A DNA stretch of 44,820 nt, from NCBI GenBank assembly GCA_040385825.1, contig JAZKGQ010000038.1, forward strand, positions 1-44,820, in the 5' to 3' direction. The position numbers were made by a program, and so were the translations under genes. This DNA is from JANNNF01 sp040385825. Its GTDB lineage: Bacteria; Pseudomonadota; Alphaproteobacteria; Rhodobacterales; Rhodobacteraceae. The first letter of the stretch is position 1. Each line of letters opens with the position of its first letter. Under the pieces are notes generated by a model, which saw only the letters and a list, made by a program, of their open reading frames with translations, searched no databases and had not been told where the DNA came from. Positions 1-8,099 of the stretch are shown here, in pieces.

Positions 1-472
1 CCATCGCGGCCTTGCTGGCGCGGTAATGCGGCGGGTCGAACACGTCGAAATTATAGGCGCCGTTGGAGGAGATGTTCACGATCTTGCGCACGCCGGGGCG
101 GTCTGCCATCGCCTTGACCGCGCCCTGACAGCAATGGAACGCGGATGAGAAGTTCACCGCCATCTGTCGGTCCAGTTCCGCCGACGAGATGTCGGGGAAG
201 TCCGACATGAAGCAGGTGCCCGCATTGTTGACCAGCACATCGACGCCGCCAAACCGCGCGGTGATGCGGTCGAACAGGTCGGCTATCGCATCGGCATCGG
301 TCAGGTCCACCGCCTCGGGGGTAAAGCCGGAAAGGTCGGCCGCCATCATCAGCAGGGCAGGCCCGTCGATGTCGACGCCCACCACATGCAGCCCGTCTTC
401 GGTCAGCCGGTCGGTGATTGCCCGCCCCATGCCGCCCGCCGCCCCCGTGACCACGGCGATGCGCTGTGCCAT
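1..472 (-). CDS. SDR family oxidoreductase, C-terminus cut by window edge
   Basis: Short-chain dehydrogenase/reductase; only the first 157 residues are inside the window. The protein begins MAQRIAVVTGAAGGMGRAI, giving the TGxxxGxG dinucleotide-binding loop. It continues with an NNAG segment, an NISS segment that carries the catalytic Ser, and the YxxxK pair at Tyr150 and Lys154. All catalytic elements are therefore present and only the substrate-side C-terminal part is missing. The family oxidises or reduces alcohols and ketones with NAD(P). The substrate cannot be inferred. It is divergent from the YgiC-like gene, with about 118 bp between the two starts. Confidence 0.9.
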   Translation of the reverse strand, partial: MAQRIAVVTGAAGGMGRAITDRLTEDGLHVVGVDIDGPALLMMAADLSGFTPEAVDLTDADAIADLFDRITARFGGVDVLVNNAGTCFMSDFPDISSAELDRQMAVNFSSAFHCCQGAVKAMADRPGVRKIVNISSNGAYNFDVFDPPHYRASKAAM

Positions 473-590
473 GTATCCTCCTGCCTTTGCGCCAGCCTAG
501 GTCAGGCTTGCGGCGAAGGAAACCACCTAATCCCCCTTGCGCCCCCCGCCGTGACGCCCGATATCGCACAAGACCCCAAAGGAGCCTTGC

Positions 591-1757
591 ATGGACCGAC
601 TGCGCCTTCCCGAACGCCCCGACTGGCGCAGCGAGGCTGAAAAGCTGGGGTTCACCTTTGCCGACATGCATGGCGAACCCTATTGGGATGAAACCTCGGC
701 CTATTCCTTCACGCTGGACGAGGTGGAAACCCGCATCGAAGACCCCTGCACCGAGTTGCATGCCATGTGCCGCGAGGCTGTGGCGGCGATCCTTGCGGAT
801 GAGGGGTTGATGGGCCGGATGGGCATTCCGCGGGGGCACTGGGATCTGGTGGCGGCCAGTTGGGCGGCAGGAGAGCCGGAACTCTACGGGCGCTTTGATC
901 TGGCCTATGACGGGCAGGGGCCTGCCAGGCTGCTGGAATACAACGCCGACACCCCGACTTCGCTGTATGAATCCTCGGGCTTTCAATGGCTGTGGTTTGA
1001 ACAGCAGCAGGCGGCCGCGGTGCTGTCGGGCGGGGCCGACCAGTTCAACGGCATCCATGAGGCGCTGGTGGCCCGGTTTGGCCAGATGTTCGCCAGCGGC
1101 ACCGATCTGCATTTCGCCGCCATCACCGATGCCCCCGAGGATTATGCCACGGTCGAAACCCTGGCCTGGGCCGCGCGCGAGGCCGGGTTGGGGGCGCATT
1201 TCACCGAGCTGGAAAAGATCGGCATTTCCAGGGACGGCCAGTTTGCCGATGCTGATGACCGGGTGATCGGCGCCCTGTTCAAGCTGTACCCGTGGGAAGA
1301 CCTGCTGCGCGACCCGTTCGCCGACCATCTGGCGGCATCCGGCTGTCGGTTCATCGAGCCGCCATGGAAGGCGCTGCTGTCCAACAAGGCGATCCTGCCG
1401 GTGCTGTGGCAGATGTTCCCGGCCCATCCGAACCTGCTGCCCAGCTTTTTCGCGGGCGAGGAAGACGCCGACCAGATGCCGCATGGCCATGTGGAAAAAC
1501 CGCTGTTTTCGCGCGAAGGGGCGTCGATTTCCATTCATAAGGGTGGCCGGGTTCTGGCCTCGTCGTCCAACCGCGATTATGATGGCCACCCGTGCATCGT
1601 GCAGGCCTATCAGCCTTTGCCGCAGTTTGGCGGCATGCACCCGGTCATCGGGGCCTGGGTGGTGGGCGAGACGTGTGTGGGGATGGGGCTGCGGGAAGAC
1701 GCGGGCCTGATCACGCAGGATATGTCGCGGTTCAAGCCGCATTTCATTGAAGGGTAG
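591..1757 (+). CDS. Glutathionylspermidine synthase family protein (YgiC/YjfC-like ATP-grasp ligase)
   Basis: 388 residues, close to the length of E. coli YgiC (about 386) and corresponding to the synthetase half of glutathionylspermidine synthetase, without an amidase domain. Visible family motifs are LEYNADTPTSL at 115-125 and VEKPLFSREGA at 301-311, part of the ATP-grasp nucleotide and acid-binding region. ATG 591 is preceded by AAAGGAG at good spacing. It is followed 5 bp later by the DUF1190 lipoprotein gene, the same pairing as ygiB and ygiC in enterobacteria, so the two probably act together. The family ligates an amine to a carboxylate using ATP. The true substrate of YgiC-type members is not established, so the glutathionylspermidine name is by homology only. 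Confidence 0.88.
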   Translation: MDRLRLPERPDWRSEAEKLGFTFADMHGEPYWDETSAYSFTLDEVETRIEDPCTELHAMCREAVAAILADEGLMGRMGIPRGHWDLVAASWAAGEPELYGRFDLAYDGQGPARLLEYNADTPTSLYESSGFQWLWFEQQQAAAVLSGGADQFNGIHEALVARFGQMFASGTDLHFAAITDAPEDYATVETLAWAAREAGLGAHFTELEKIGISRDGQFADADDRVIGALFKLYPWEDLLRDPFADHLAASGCRFIEPPWKALLSNKAILPVLWQMFPAHPNLLPSFFAGEEDADQMPHGHVEKPLFSREGASISIHKGGRVLASSSNRDYDGHPCIVQAYQPLPQFGGMHPVIGAWVVGETCVGMGLREDAGLITQDMSRFKPHFIEG

Positions 1758-1762
1758 GGGTC

Positions 1763-2350
1763 ATGAAACGGTCTTCGCATGTGTCGGTGGTGATCCTGGG
1801 GGCAGCGGCCTTTGCGCTGGCCGGGTGTCAGGAAACCCAGACCGAGGCTGCCGCCTTTCCCGATGTGGCAAGCTGCAAGGCGGCGGCGGAAAGCGGCGGC
1901 TGGTTTTCGGCGGCCGATTGTGACGCGACCTTCGCCGAGGCCAAGGCCCTGCACGAAGAAACCGCCCCCCGCTATGAAAGCCAGGAGCTGTGCGAGGCCG
2001 AACACGGGGCTGCGGCCTGCGGGGCCGATACGGCGGCAGGCGGGGCGGATTCGGTTTCGGGGTCGGGCGGGGGCGGCATGGGGTTCATGCCGTTCTTCAT
2101 GGGTTACATGATCGGGCAGGCGTTTGGCGGCGGCAGGCCGATTGCGCAGCCGGTGGTGTCCAAGGCCGGGGGCGGTTTTGCCACGCCGGGGGGCAGCAGC
2201 ATCGGGCAGTTGAACTCCAGCGGCAAGGTGTCGGCGGCGGCGTTTGACAAGGCGCCCGTGACCAAGGGCGTCGCCCCCATGACCAAGACCCAGGTGGCCG
2301 CGCGCGGCGGGTTTGGCGCGTCGGCGGCGTCGCGGTCGGTCGGCGGCTGA
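1763..2350 (+). CDS. DUF1190 family lipoprotein (YgiB-like)
   Basis: 195 residues. The N-terminus is basic then hydrophobic and ends in a lipobox, LAGC, with Cys22 as the likely lipidated residue, so an envelope lipoprotein is predicted. The mature part has two paired-cysteine segments (around FPDVASCKAA and AADCDATFAEA) matching the DUF1190/YgiB pattern of 'C-x-A ... C-x-x-x-F'. A Gly/Ser-rich low-complexity tract with a hydrophobic patch (GFMPFFMGYMIG) follows. The C-terminal third is Ala/Gly/Lys-rich. The gene lies 5 bp after the YgiC-like ligase and is almost certainly cotranscribed. Function is unknown in the family. Confidence 0.85.
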   Translation: MKRSSHVSVVILGAAAFALAGCQETQTEAAAFPDVASCKAAAESGGWFSAADCDATFAEAKALHEETAPRYESQELCEAEHGAAACGADTAAGGADSVSGSGGGGMGFMPFFMGYMIGQAFGGGRPIAQPVVSKAGGGFATPGGSSIGQLNSSGKVSAAAFDKAPVTKGVAPMTKTQVAARGGFGASAASRSVGG

Positions 2351-2396
2351 TCTGCGCGCGCCACGGCTGCAAGGCGGGGGCGAAACCACCTGATCA

Positions 2397-2430
2397 GGGT
2401 CGGGGGCACTGTTGTTAGGCCCCCCGACCC
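2397..2430. terminator. Hairpin between convergent genes
   Basis: GGGTCGGGGG pairs with CCCCCGACCC as a perfect 10-bp GC stem around a 14-nt loop. It lies between the DUF1190 stop and the gabD stop, which converge. No T-run follows on either strand, so it is a plausible but non-canonical bidirectional terminator. Confidence 0.5.
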
Positions 2431-2439
2431 CGAAGCCTG

Positions 2440-3918
2440 TCAGATCGACAGGCAGATGTATTTCATTTCCAGATAATCCTCGATGCCGTGGTGCGACCCT
2501 TCGCGCCCCAGGCCGGACTGTTTGACGCCGCCGAACGGGGCGACCTCGGTGGAAATGATGCCGGTGTTGACCCCGACAATCCCGTATTCCAGCGCCTCTT
2601 GCACCCGCGTCACCCGGCCGATGTCGCGGCTGTAGAAGTAGCTGGCCAGACCAAAGATGGTGTCATTGGCCAGATGGATGGCTTCTTCCTCCGTCTCGAA
2701 CTTGAACAAGGGTGCCAGCGGGCCAAAGGTTTCCTCATTGGTGACCAGCATGTCGGATGTGACACCCGTCAGGATGGTCGGTTCAAAGAACGACCCGCCA
2801 AGCGCGTGGCGGTTGCCGCCAAGTTCCACCTTCGCGCCCTTGGCGGTGGCGTCGGCGATGTGTTCTTCCACCTTCCTGACCGCCGCCATGGTGATCAGCG
2901 GGCCGAATTCCACCGCCTCGGACAGACCATCGCCCACGCGGGTTTTCACCACCGCCGCGCGCAGCTTGGCGGCGAAGGCGTCATAGACCCCGGCCTGCAC
3001 ATAGATGCGGTTGGCGCAGACGCAGGTCTGGCCGTTGTTGCGGAATTTCGACATCATGGCACCGGCCACGGCGGCATCCAGATCGGCGTCGTCAAACACG
3101 ATGAAGGGCGCGTTGCCGCCCAGTTCCATGCTGCATTTCATCACCTGCTCGGCGGCCTGCCGCATCAGGATGCGCCCGACCCCGGTGGACCCGGTGAAGG
3201 TCAGCTTGCGCACGATGGGGTTTTCGCAGAACTCCTTGCCGATGTCCGACGATTTCGTGGAGGGCACAACCGAGAACACCCCGGCAGGCACGCCCGCCCG
3301 TTCGGCCAGCACCGCCATCGCCAGCGCCGACAGCGGGGTTTCCGCCGCAGGGCGCGCGACAAAGCCGCAGCCCGCCGCAAGGGCCGGGCCGCATTTGCGG
3401 GTGATCATCGCGCAGGGAAAGTTCCACGGGGTGATCGACCCGACCACGCCAATGGGCTGCTTGATCACGGTGATGCGTTTGTCGCGCTGATGGCCGGGGA
3501 TGGTTTCGCCGTAGATCCGCTTGGCCTCTTCGCCGAACCATTCGATGAAGGACGCGCCATAGGCGATCTCGCCCTTGGCCTCGGCCAGCGGTTTTCCCAT
3601 TTCGGCGGTCAGAATGGTGGCCAGATCGTCCTGATTGGCCATCATCAGGTCAAACCACTTGCGCAAGACCTGCGCGCGTTCCTTGCCGGTGCGCGCCGCC
3701 CAGTCCTTCATCGCCACGTTGGCTGCATCGATCGCGCGGGCGACCTCGGCGCGGCCAAGGTCGGCCACATGGGCGATCACATCGCCGCGCGCGGGGTTGG
3801 TGACGGGGAAGGTCGCCCCATCGTCCGCATCAATCCATTGGCCAGCGACATAGGCTTTGGTCGCCAGCAGGCTGGGGTCTTTCAGCAAGGATGCAAGGTC
3901 GGTGACGGAATCGAGCAT
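2440..3918 (-). CDS. gabD: NAD(P)-dependent succinate-semialdehyde dehydrogenase
   Basis: 492 residues, typical for GabD (E. coli 482). It oxidises succinate semialdehyde to succinate, the last step of GABA degradation. The sequence shows the ELGGN motif with the general-base Glu265 and the NNGQTCVCAN motif with the nucleophile Cys299. The 34-residue spacing is as expected for the aldehyde dehydrogenase fold. A second Cys two residues after the nucleophile (CVC) is typical of GabD-type enzymes. The start at 3918 (MLDSVTDLASLLKDP) follows a GGGGAGAC-like ribosome site; the frame is open further upstream, but that part has no homology. The palindrome ATTTGATCAAAT lies 83-94 bp upstream, between gabD and the divergent hydrolase. 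Confidence 0.93.
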   Translation of the reverse strand: MLDSVTDLASLLKDPSLLATKAYVAGQWIDADDGATFPVTNPARGDVIAHVADLGRAEVARAIDAANVAMKDWAARTGKERAQVLRKWFDLMMANQDDLATILTAEMGKPLAEAKGEIAYGASFIEWFGEEAKRIYGETIPGHQRDKRITVIKQPIGVVGSITPWNFPCAMITRKCGPALAAGCGFVARPAAETPLSALAMAVLAERAGVPAGVFSVVPSTKSSDIGKEFCENPIVRKLTFTGSTGVGRILMRQAAEQVMKCSMELGGNAPFIVFDDADLDAAVAGAMMSKFRNNGQTCVCANRIYVQAGVYDAFAAKLRAAVVKTRVGDGLSEAVEFGPLITMAAVRKVEEHIADATAKGAKVELGGNRHALGGSFFEPTILTGVTSDMLVTNEETFGPLAPLFKFETEEEAIHLANDTIFGLASYFYSRDIGRVTRVQEALEYGIVGVNTGIISTEVAPFGGVKQSGLGREGSHHGIEDYLEMKYICLSI

Positions 3919-4000
3919 GGGAGTCTCCCCTTTTGTGACGCCACATGCAAAGCATGGGCGGCGGGGGCTTGTCCAGTTCCTGCGCAGGGTTTGTCGCGTG

Positions 4001-4012
4001 ATTTGATCAAAT
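4001..4012. promoter_or_regulatory. Perfect palindrome ATTTGATCAAAT, putative operator (site 1)
   Basis: A perfect 12-bp palindrome sits in the divergent gabD/hydrolase intergenic region, and the GAGGTG ribosome site of the hydrolase follows it directly. The identical word recurs at 26767 upstream of an aminotransferase gene, and a one-mismatch copy lies at 42831 upstream of a glutamine-synthetase-family gene. The recurrence in front of functionally related genes suggests a transcription-factor site. I do not recognise the cognate regulator. Confidence 0.5.
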
Positions 4013-4023
4013 GAGGTGTCGGG

Positions 4024-4803
4024 ATGGATCTGGATCTGGCCTATGCCAATGGCGCGTTCATCGCGGGGGGCAGTGAATATCCGGCCCGGTGGGCGCGGGA
4101 TGCGGCGGCGTTTCGGGCGGGCATGGGCGCGCGGGCGGACCTGGGGCTGGCCTATGGCCCCGGCGCGCGGCAGTGGTTTGATCTGTTCCACCCGGCGGGG
4201 GATGCACGCGGGCTGATGGTGTTCGTGCATGGCGGCTACTGGATGGAAACCGACCCCCGCCTGTGGTCGCATCTGGCGGCAGGGGCGGTGGCGCGGGGTT
4301 GGGCCTGTGCGTTGCCCTGCTACGCGCTGGCCCCTGCGGCGCGGATCACGGCGATGACGGCAGAGGTGGTCCTGGCGGTGCAGGCAGCGGCGGCGCGGGT
4401 GGCGGGGCCGGTGGTGGTGACGGGCCATTCGGCGGGCGGGCATCTGGCGGCGCGGATGGGCTGTGTGGGGATGGATGCAGGCCCGATTGCAAGGGTGGTG
4501 CCGCTGTCGCCCCTTGCGGAATTGTCACCGCTGGCAGGCACCGCGATGAATGCGGCATTGCATCTGGACGAGGCCGAGGTGGCGCGCGAGTCCCCCGCGC
4601 GGCTGGCGCTGCGCCCCGATGTGCAGGCGCATGTCTGGGTCGGCGGGCAGGAACGCCCGGCTTTTCTGTGGCAGGCGCGGGTGCTGTCCGAGGCCTGGGG
4701 CTGCGGCTGGACCGTTGACGCCGGGCGGCATCATTACGACGTGATCGACGGCTATGGTCAGGCGGACTCGCCCCTGATGCAGGCCTGTCTGGGCGGGCTG
4801 TAA
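4024..4803 (+). CDS. Alpha/beta hydrolase, kynurenine-formamidase-like
   Basis: 259 residues. The HGGYW oxyanion-hole motif is at 69-73 and the nucleophile elbow GHSAGG at 134-139, with Ser136 as nucleophile. A C-terminal GRHHYDVIDGY segment supplies the likely catalytic His. The HGGYW plus GHSAGG combination and the length match the arylformamidase/kynurenine-formamidase-like esterases (BD-FAE group). No tryptophan-degradation genes are nearby, so the substrate may be another ester or formamide. The start is chosen from GAGGTG 6 bp upstream. The gene converges with the aldose epimerase gene, leaving only 7 bp between stops. Confidence 0.8.
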   Translation: MDLDLAYANGAFIAGGSEYPARWARDAAAFRAGMGARADLGLAYGPGARQWFDLFHPAGDARGLMVFVHGGYWMETDPRLWSHLAAGAVARGWACALPCYALAPAARITAMTAEVVLAVQAAAARVAGPVVVTGHSAGGHLAARMGCVGMDAGPIARVVPLSPLAELSPLAGTAMNAALHLDEAEVARESPARLALRPDVQAHVWVGGQERPAFLWQARVLSEAWGCGWTVDAGRHHYDVIDGYGQADSPLMQACLGGL

Positions 4804-4810
4804 CGGCGGC

Positions 4811-5785
4811 TCAGCGCCGCGACAGCCGCCATTCGGTGGTCTGCTGATAGGTCTGGTCGGGGGTCAGTTCGATGGACGGAAAGCCCGCATGGTTGGGGGC
4901 GTCGGGCCAGCCCTGCGCCTCGATCGCAAGTCCCTCATGCGCGGTGTGGCCGGGGCGGATGGCGTGGCGCCCGTCATAGACCTGCACCGACCGTTCGGTG
5001 GTGGCGACGGTCAGCCGGACCCCGGATTGCCCGGTCAGCCACAGCACGTCCCGCAGGGGTTGCGGGGTGGTGGACAGGCAAAAGGCGTTGTCCAGCAGCG
5101 GCGCACCGGGGGCAATGGCGCGGGGCTTGCGGAAATCGTGGTCGCTGTGCGCGACGGGCCGCACCTCGCCGGTGGGGCAGAAATCATCGGTCGTCGGCAG
5201 GTAGTGGTCGGCGGCAATGCGCAGCGAATGGCCCGCCCAGTTGGCGGTGCCGTCAAGGTTCCAGTAGCTGTGATTGGCCGCGTTCACCAGGGTATGGGCG
5301 TCGGTCGTGGCCGTCACCTCCAGCCGCAGGGTGGCGGGGGGAAGGACGGTGAACCGCGCGGTCAGCGTGCGGTTGCCGGGAAAGCCGCCCTCGCCATCCG
5401 GCAGGGTCAGCGTCAGGGTGGCGTGGGTGGCGCTGTGGTCGGCAAGGTGCCAGACCTTCAGATGGGTGCCCGCAGCGCCGCCGTGCAGGGTATGCTGGCC
5501 GTCCTGATTGGCCGCGAACCTGTGGGTCTGGCCGTTGATAGGGGCGCTGGCGCCCGTCAGGCGGTTGACCACCGGGCCGATCAGCGACCCGTGGTGGCGC
5601 ATCTGGCCTTCATACTCCGCCAGCAGATCCGACCCCGGCGACAGGTCATACCCCACCCCCGCCAGCCGCACCGATTGCACCACCGCCCCCCAGGTCAGCA
5701 ACGCCACGGTCAGATCGCCCGCCGAAAGGGTGATCTTGTCCACCGCTTTGCCATCGGTGGTGGTGCCAAAAGGGGTAGGGGCCAT
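4811..5785 (-). CDS. galM: Aldose 1-epimerase (mutarotase)
   Basis: 324 residues from ATG 5785. It interconverts alpha and beta anomers of aldohexoses. Recognisable features are the RLTGASAPINGQTHRF strand region, HTLHGG, and the ANHSYWNLDG motif that carries the catalytic His near residue 170. A C-terminal PSIELTPDQTY segment carries the catalytic Glu. An in-frame ATG three codons earlier (5794) directly abuts the AGAAGG ribosome site, whereas 5785 has 9-nt spacing, so 5785 is preferred. No sugar-catabolic genes flank it. It lies just downstream of znuA on the same strand (58 bp) and may be read through from the zinc promoter. Confidence 0.88.
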   Translation of the reverse strand: MAPTPFGTTTDGKAVDKITLSAGDLTVALLTWGAVVQSVRLAGVGYDLSPGSDLLAEYEGQMRHHGSLIGPVVNRLTGASAPINGQTHRFAANQDGQHTLHGGAAGTHLKVWHLADHSATHATLTLTLPDGEGGFPGNRTLTARFTVLPPATLRLEVTATTDAHTLVNAANHSYWNLDGTANWAGHSLRIAADHYLPTTDDFCPTGEVRPVAHSDHDFRKPRAIAPGAPLLDNAFCLSTTPQPLRDVLWLTGQSGVRLTVATTERSVQVYDGRHAIRPGHTAHEGLAIEAQGWPDAPNHAGFPSIELTPDQTYQQTTEWRLSRR

Positions 5786-5843
5786 GCCAAGCATCCTTCT
5801 TTTGCCTTGGCATGGCCGGGCAATCGCCCTTGGTCAAGGGCTG

Positions 5844-6749
5844 TCAGCGCGCAGCACAGGCGGCGATGGTCTGCGCCATGCCGCGCATCAGGGTGGCATA
5901 GGCCTCGGGACCGGCGCTCAGGGTGGACCCGATCGGGTCCAGCGCGCCGCCCAGTCTGGCCCCGGTCGCCTCGGCCAGCAGGGCCAGTTGGGCGGGGTCA
6001 TGCTGGGCCTCGGGGAACAGGCAGGCCCCTTGCGCCACCCGGCCCTGCAATTCGGCAATCCGCCCGGCCCCCGGCGCGCTGGCGTCGCCGCCCGCGACAG
6101 CGCCGGCCAGGGTCAGGTCATAGTGATCGGCAAAATAGCCATAGGCATCATGCGCCATGATCAGCGGCGTGGCCCGTGCCGGGGCCAGGATGCGCTCCAC
6201 CTCATCGTCCAGCGCCTCGATCGCCTGTTCGGCGGCACGGGCATTGGCGGCATAGGTTGCGGCGTTGGCCGGGTCGAGGCGGGCCAGCCGGTCGGCAATC
6301 ACCTGCACCCAGTCTTCGGCATTTTCGGGGTCCAGCCAGGCATGCGGGTCAATGCCGGACCGGGCGGCGGCGCCGTCAGCATCGTCGCTGTCATCGTCAT
6401 CGTGGTTGCCATAGGCCTCGGTGTCGGTTTCCGGGTTACGCAGCAGGGCCAGCGTCGGGGCGGTGTCGCCCAGACTGCCGAGGGCGCGGGTCAGCCATGG
6501 CGTCAGGTCCGGCCCGACCCAGACGATCAGCCCGGCATCGGCGATCTGGCCCGCCTGACTGGGGCGCAGTTGAAAGTCATGTTCCGATGCGCCCTTGTCC
6601 AGCAGCAGCACGGGCTGGCCCAGATCACCCATCACAAGGCTGACCAGCGCATGCACCGGGGGAATGTCGGTCACCACGCGGGGCACCTCGGCCATGGCGG
6701 GCAGGGCAAGCGCGGTGCTGGCAAACAGAAAAGATATGATATGACGCAT
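5844..6749 (-). CDS. znuA: Zinc ABC transporter substrate-binding protein ZnuA
   Basis: 301 residues. The first about 20 residues (MRHIISFLFASTALALPAMA) are a Sec signal peptide, so the product is periplasmic and delivers Zn2+ to ZnuBC. Metal-ligand histidines are visible in PPVHALV, SEHDFQL, DPHAWLDPEN and MAHDAYGYF. Between the second and third lies an acidic, His-poor loop (NHDDDDSDDAD), equivalent to the His-rich charged loop of other ZnuA proteins. The start at 6749 is selected because the longer frame adds 17 residues upstream of an obvious signal peptide; AAAGG lies 10 nt before it. It is divergent from zur across a Zur box. Confidence 0.95.
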   Translation of the reverse strand: MRHIISFLFASTALALPAMAEVPRVVTDIPPVHALVSLVMGDLGQPVLLLDKGASEHDFQLRPSQAGQIADAGLIVWVGPDLTPWLTRALGSLGDTAPTLALLRNPETDTEAYGNHDDDDSDDADGAAARSGIDPHAWLDPENAEDWVQVIADRLARLDPANAATYAANARAAEQAIEALDDEVERILAPARATPLIMAHDAYGYFADHYDLTLAGAVAGGDASAPGAGRIAELQGRVAQGACLFPEAQHDPAQLALLAEATGARLGGALDPIGSTLSAGPEAYATLMRGMAQTIAACAAR

Positions 6750-6790
6750 CGATTTTGGCCTTTCGTTTGTCGGTGGGCTGCCATATGAAT

Positions 6791-6803
6791 GTAATATCAT
6801 AAC
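6791..6803. promoter_or_regulatory. Zur operator between znuA and zur
   Basis: GTAATATCATAAC is a near-palindrome (its reverse complement is GTTATGATATTAC). It matches the AT-rich Zur-box core GTTATAnTATAAC known in proteobacteria. It is the only such site in the 73-bp znuA-zur interval and could repress both divergent units when zinc is sufficient. Confidence 0.75.
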
Positions 6804-6822
6804 ACGTCAAGAGGCCTTGCCG

Positions 6823-7332
6823 ATGCCGCATGACCACGCCTGCCCCGGATGCGCCGCGCCCGATCTGGCCTTTGCCACCCACGACCATGCGCTGTGCAGC
6901 AGCGATGTGCTGATCCGGGCCGAGGCCATGGCGCAGGCCAGCGGCGCGCGCATGACCCCGGTGCGCCGCCGTGTGCTGGAGATATTGCTGGAGGATCACC
7001 GCGCCATGGGGGCCTATGACGTGCTGCAACGGCTGGCGGCGGAAGGCTTCGGCAACCAGCCGCCTGTGGCCTACCGCGCCCTCGATTTCCTTGTGGAACA
7101 GGGGCTTGCCCACCGCATTGCCCGGCTGAACGCCTTTGCCGCCTGCATGCACCCCGGCGAGGCCCATGCCCCGGCCTTCCTGATCTGCCGTCTGTGCAGC
7201 ACTGTGGCCGAAGCCCCCGCCGTCCCGGTGCGCGCAGCGCTTGGGGTGGCGGCAGAGGCCATGGGCTTCGTGATCGAACGCTCCAGCATCGAGGCGCTTG
7301 GCCTGTGCCCGGCCTGCCAGAGGCCGGCATGA
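6823..7332 (+). CDS. zur: Zinc uptake regulator, Fur family
   Basis: 169 residues. Fur-family repressor that binds DNA when zinc-loaded and shuts off zinc import. A winged-helix region around residues 35-90 (GARMTPVRRRVLEILLEDH ... PPVAYRALDFLVEQGLAHRI) is followed by a dimerisation and metal-binding part. Two CxxC pairs, ICRLC and LCPAC, form the structural zinc site. A further CPGC pair and several His at the extreme N-terminus (HDHACPGC) are an extra possible metal site. ATG 6823 is preferred over the TTG two codons earlier. It overlaps znuC by ATGA, so zur-znuC-znuB form one translationally coupled operon under the Zur box, giving autoregulation. Confidence 0.93.
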   Translation: MPHDHACPGCAAPDLAFATHDHALCSSDVLIRAEAMAQASGARMTPVRRRVLEILLEDHRAMGAYDVLQRLAAEGFGNQPPVAYRALDFLVEQGLAHRIARLNAFAACMHPGEAHAPAFLICRLCSTVAEAPAVPVRAALGVAAEAMGFVIERSSIEALGLCPACQRPA

Positions 7333-8099
7333 CACTGATCCGCGCTCAGCACATCTGCGTTCATCAGGGGGGCGCCGAGGTGCTGCATGATGTCAGCCTG
7401 TCGGTCGCCCCGGCCGAGATCGTGACGATCCTTGGCCCGAACGGGTCGGGCAAATCCACCCTGCTGCGGGCGCTTCTGGGCATTCTGCCGCTGGCGGCGG
7501 GGCAGGTGACGCGGGCGGCGGGGCTGCGGCTGGGCTATGTGCCACAGCGGCTGCACATCGACCACACGCTGCCGATGACGGTGCGGCGGTTTCTGTCGCT
7601 GCCGGTGCGGGTGACGGATGCCGAGGCCGGGGCCGCGCTGGACCGGGTGGGGATGGCGGCGCAGGGCGGGCAGCAGCTGGCGGGCCTGTCGGGGGGGCAG
7701 GTGCAGCGGGTTCTGCTGGCGCGCGCCCTGCTGGGGCGGCCTGCCCTGCTGATGCTGGACGAGCCGACCCAAGGGCTGGACCAGCCGGGCGAGGCCGGGT
7801 TCTACCGCCTGATCGAGGAGGTGCGGCGCGACACCGGGGCCGCCGTCCTGATGGTCAGCCATGATCTGCATGTGGTGATGGCGGCCTCTGACCGGGTGAT
7901 CTGCCTGAACGGGCATATCTGCTGCGAAGGTACGCCGCGCGTGGTGTCGCAGGCCGCAGAATACCGCGCGCTGTTCGGCTTGGGCACCCAAGGGGCGCTG
8001 GCGCTGTATCAGCATGCCCACGATCACGACCACCACCACGATCATGCGACCCCGCATGACCACCACCATGATCACGCGGGGCACAGCCATGCTGGATGA
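7329..8099 (+). CDS. znuC: Zinc ABC transporter ATP-binding protein ZnuC with His-rich tail
   Basis: 256 residues. ATPase of the high-affinity zinc importer. Walker A GPNGSGKST is at 36-44, the signature LSGGQ at 120-124, and Walker B LLMLDEP has Asp144 and Glu145; the H-loop is in MVSHDLHVV. The last 28 residues hold 14 histidines alternating with Asp (HAHDHDHHHDH ... HDHHHDHAGHSHAG). This cytoplasmic tail could buffer or sense zinc. The start overlaps the zur stop by ATGA. The end overlaps the znuB start by 11 bp, so the His-tail codons also contain the znuB start region. Confidence 0.95.
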   Translation: MTLIRAQHICVHQGGAEVLHDVSLSVAPAEIVTILGPNGSGKSTLLRALLGILPLAAGQVTRAAGLRLGYVPQRLHIDHTLPMTVRRFLSLPVRVTDAEAGAALDRVGMAAQGGQQLAGLSGGQVQRVLLARALLGRPALLMLDEPTQGLDQPGEAGFYRLIEEVRRDTGAAVLMVSHDLHVVMAASDRVICLNGHICCEGTPRVVSQAAEYRALFGLGTQGALALYQHAHDHDHHHDHATPHDHHHDHAGHSHAG

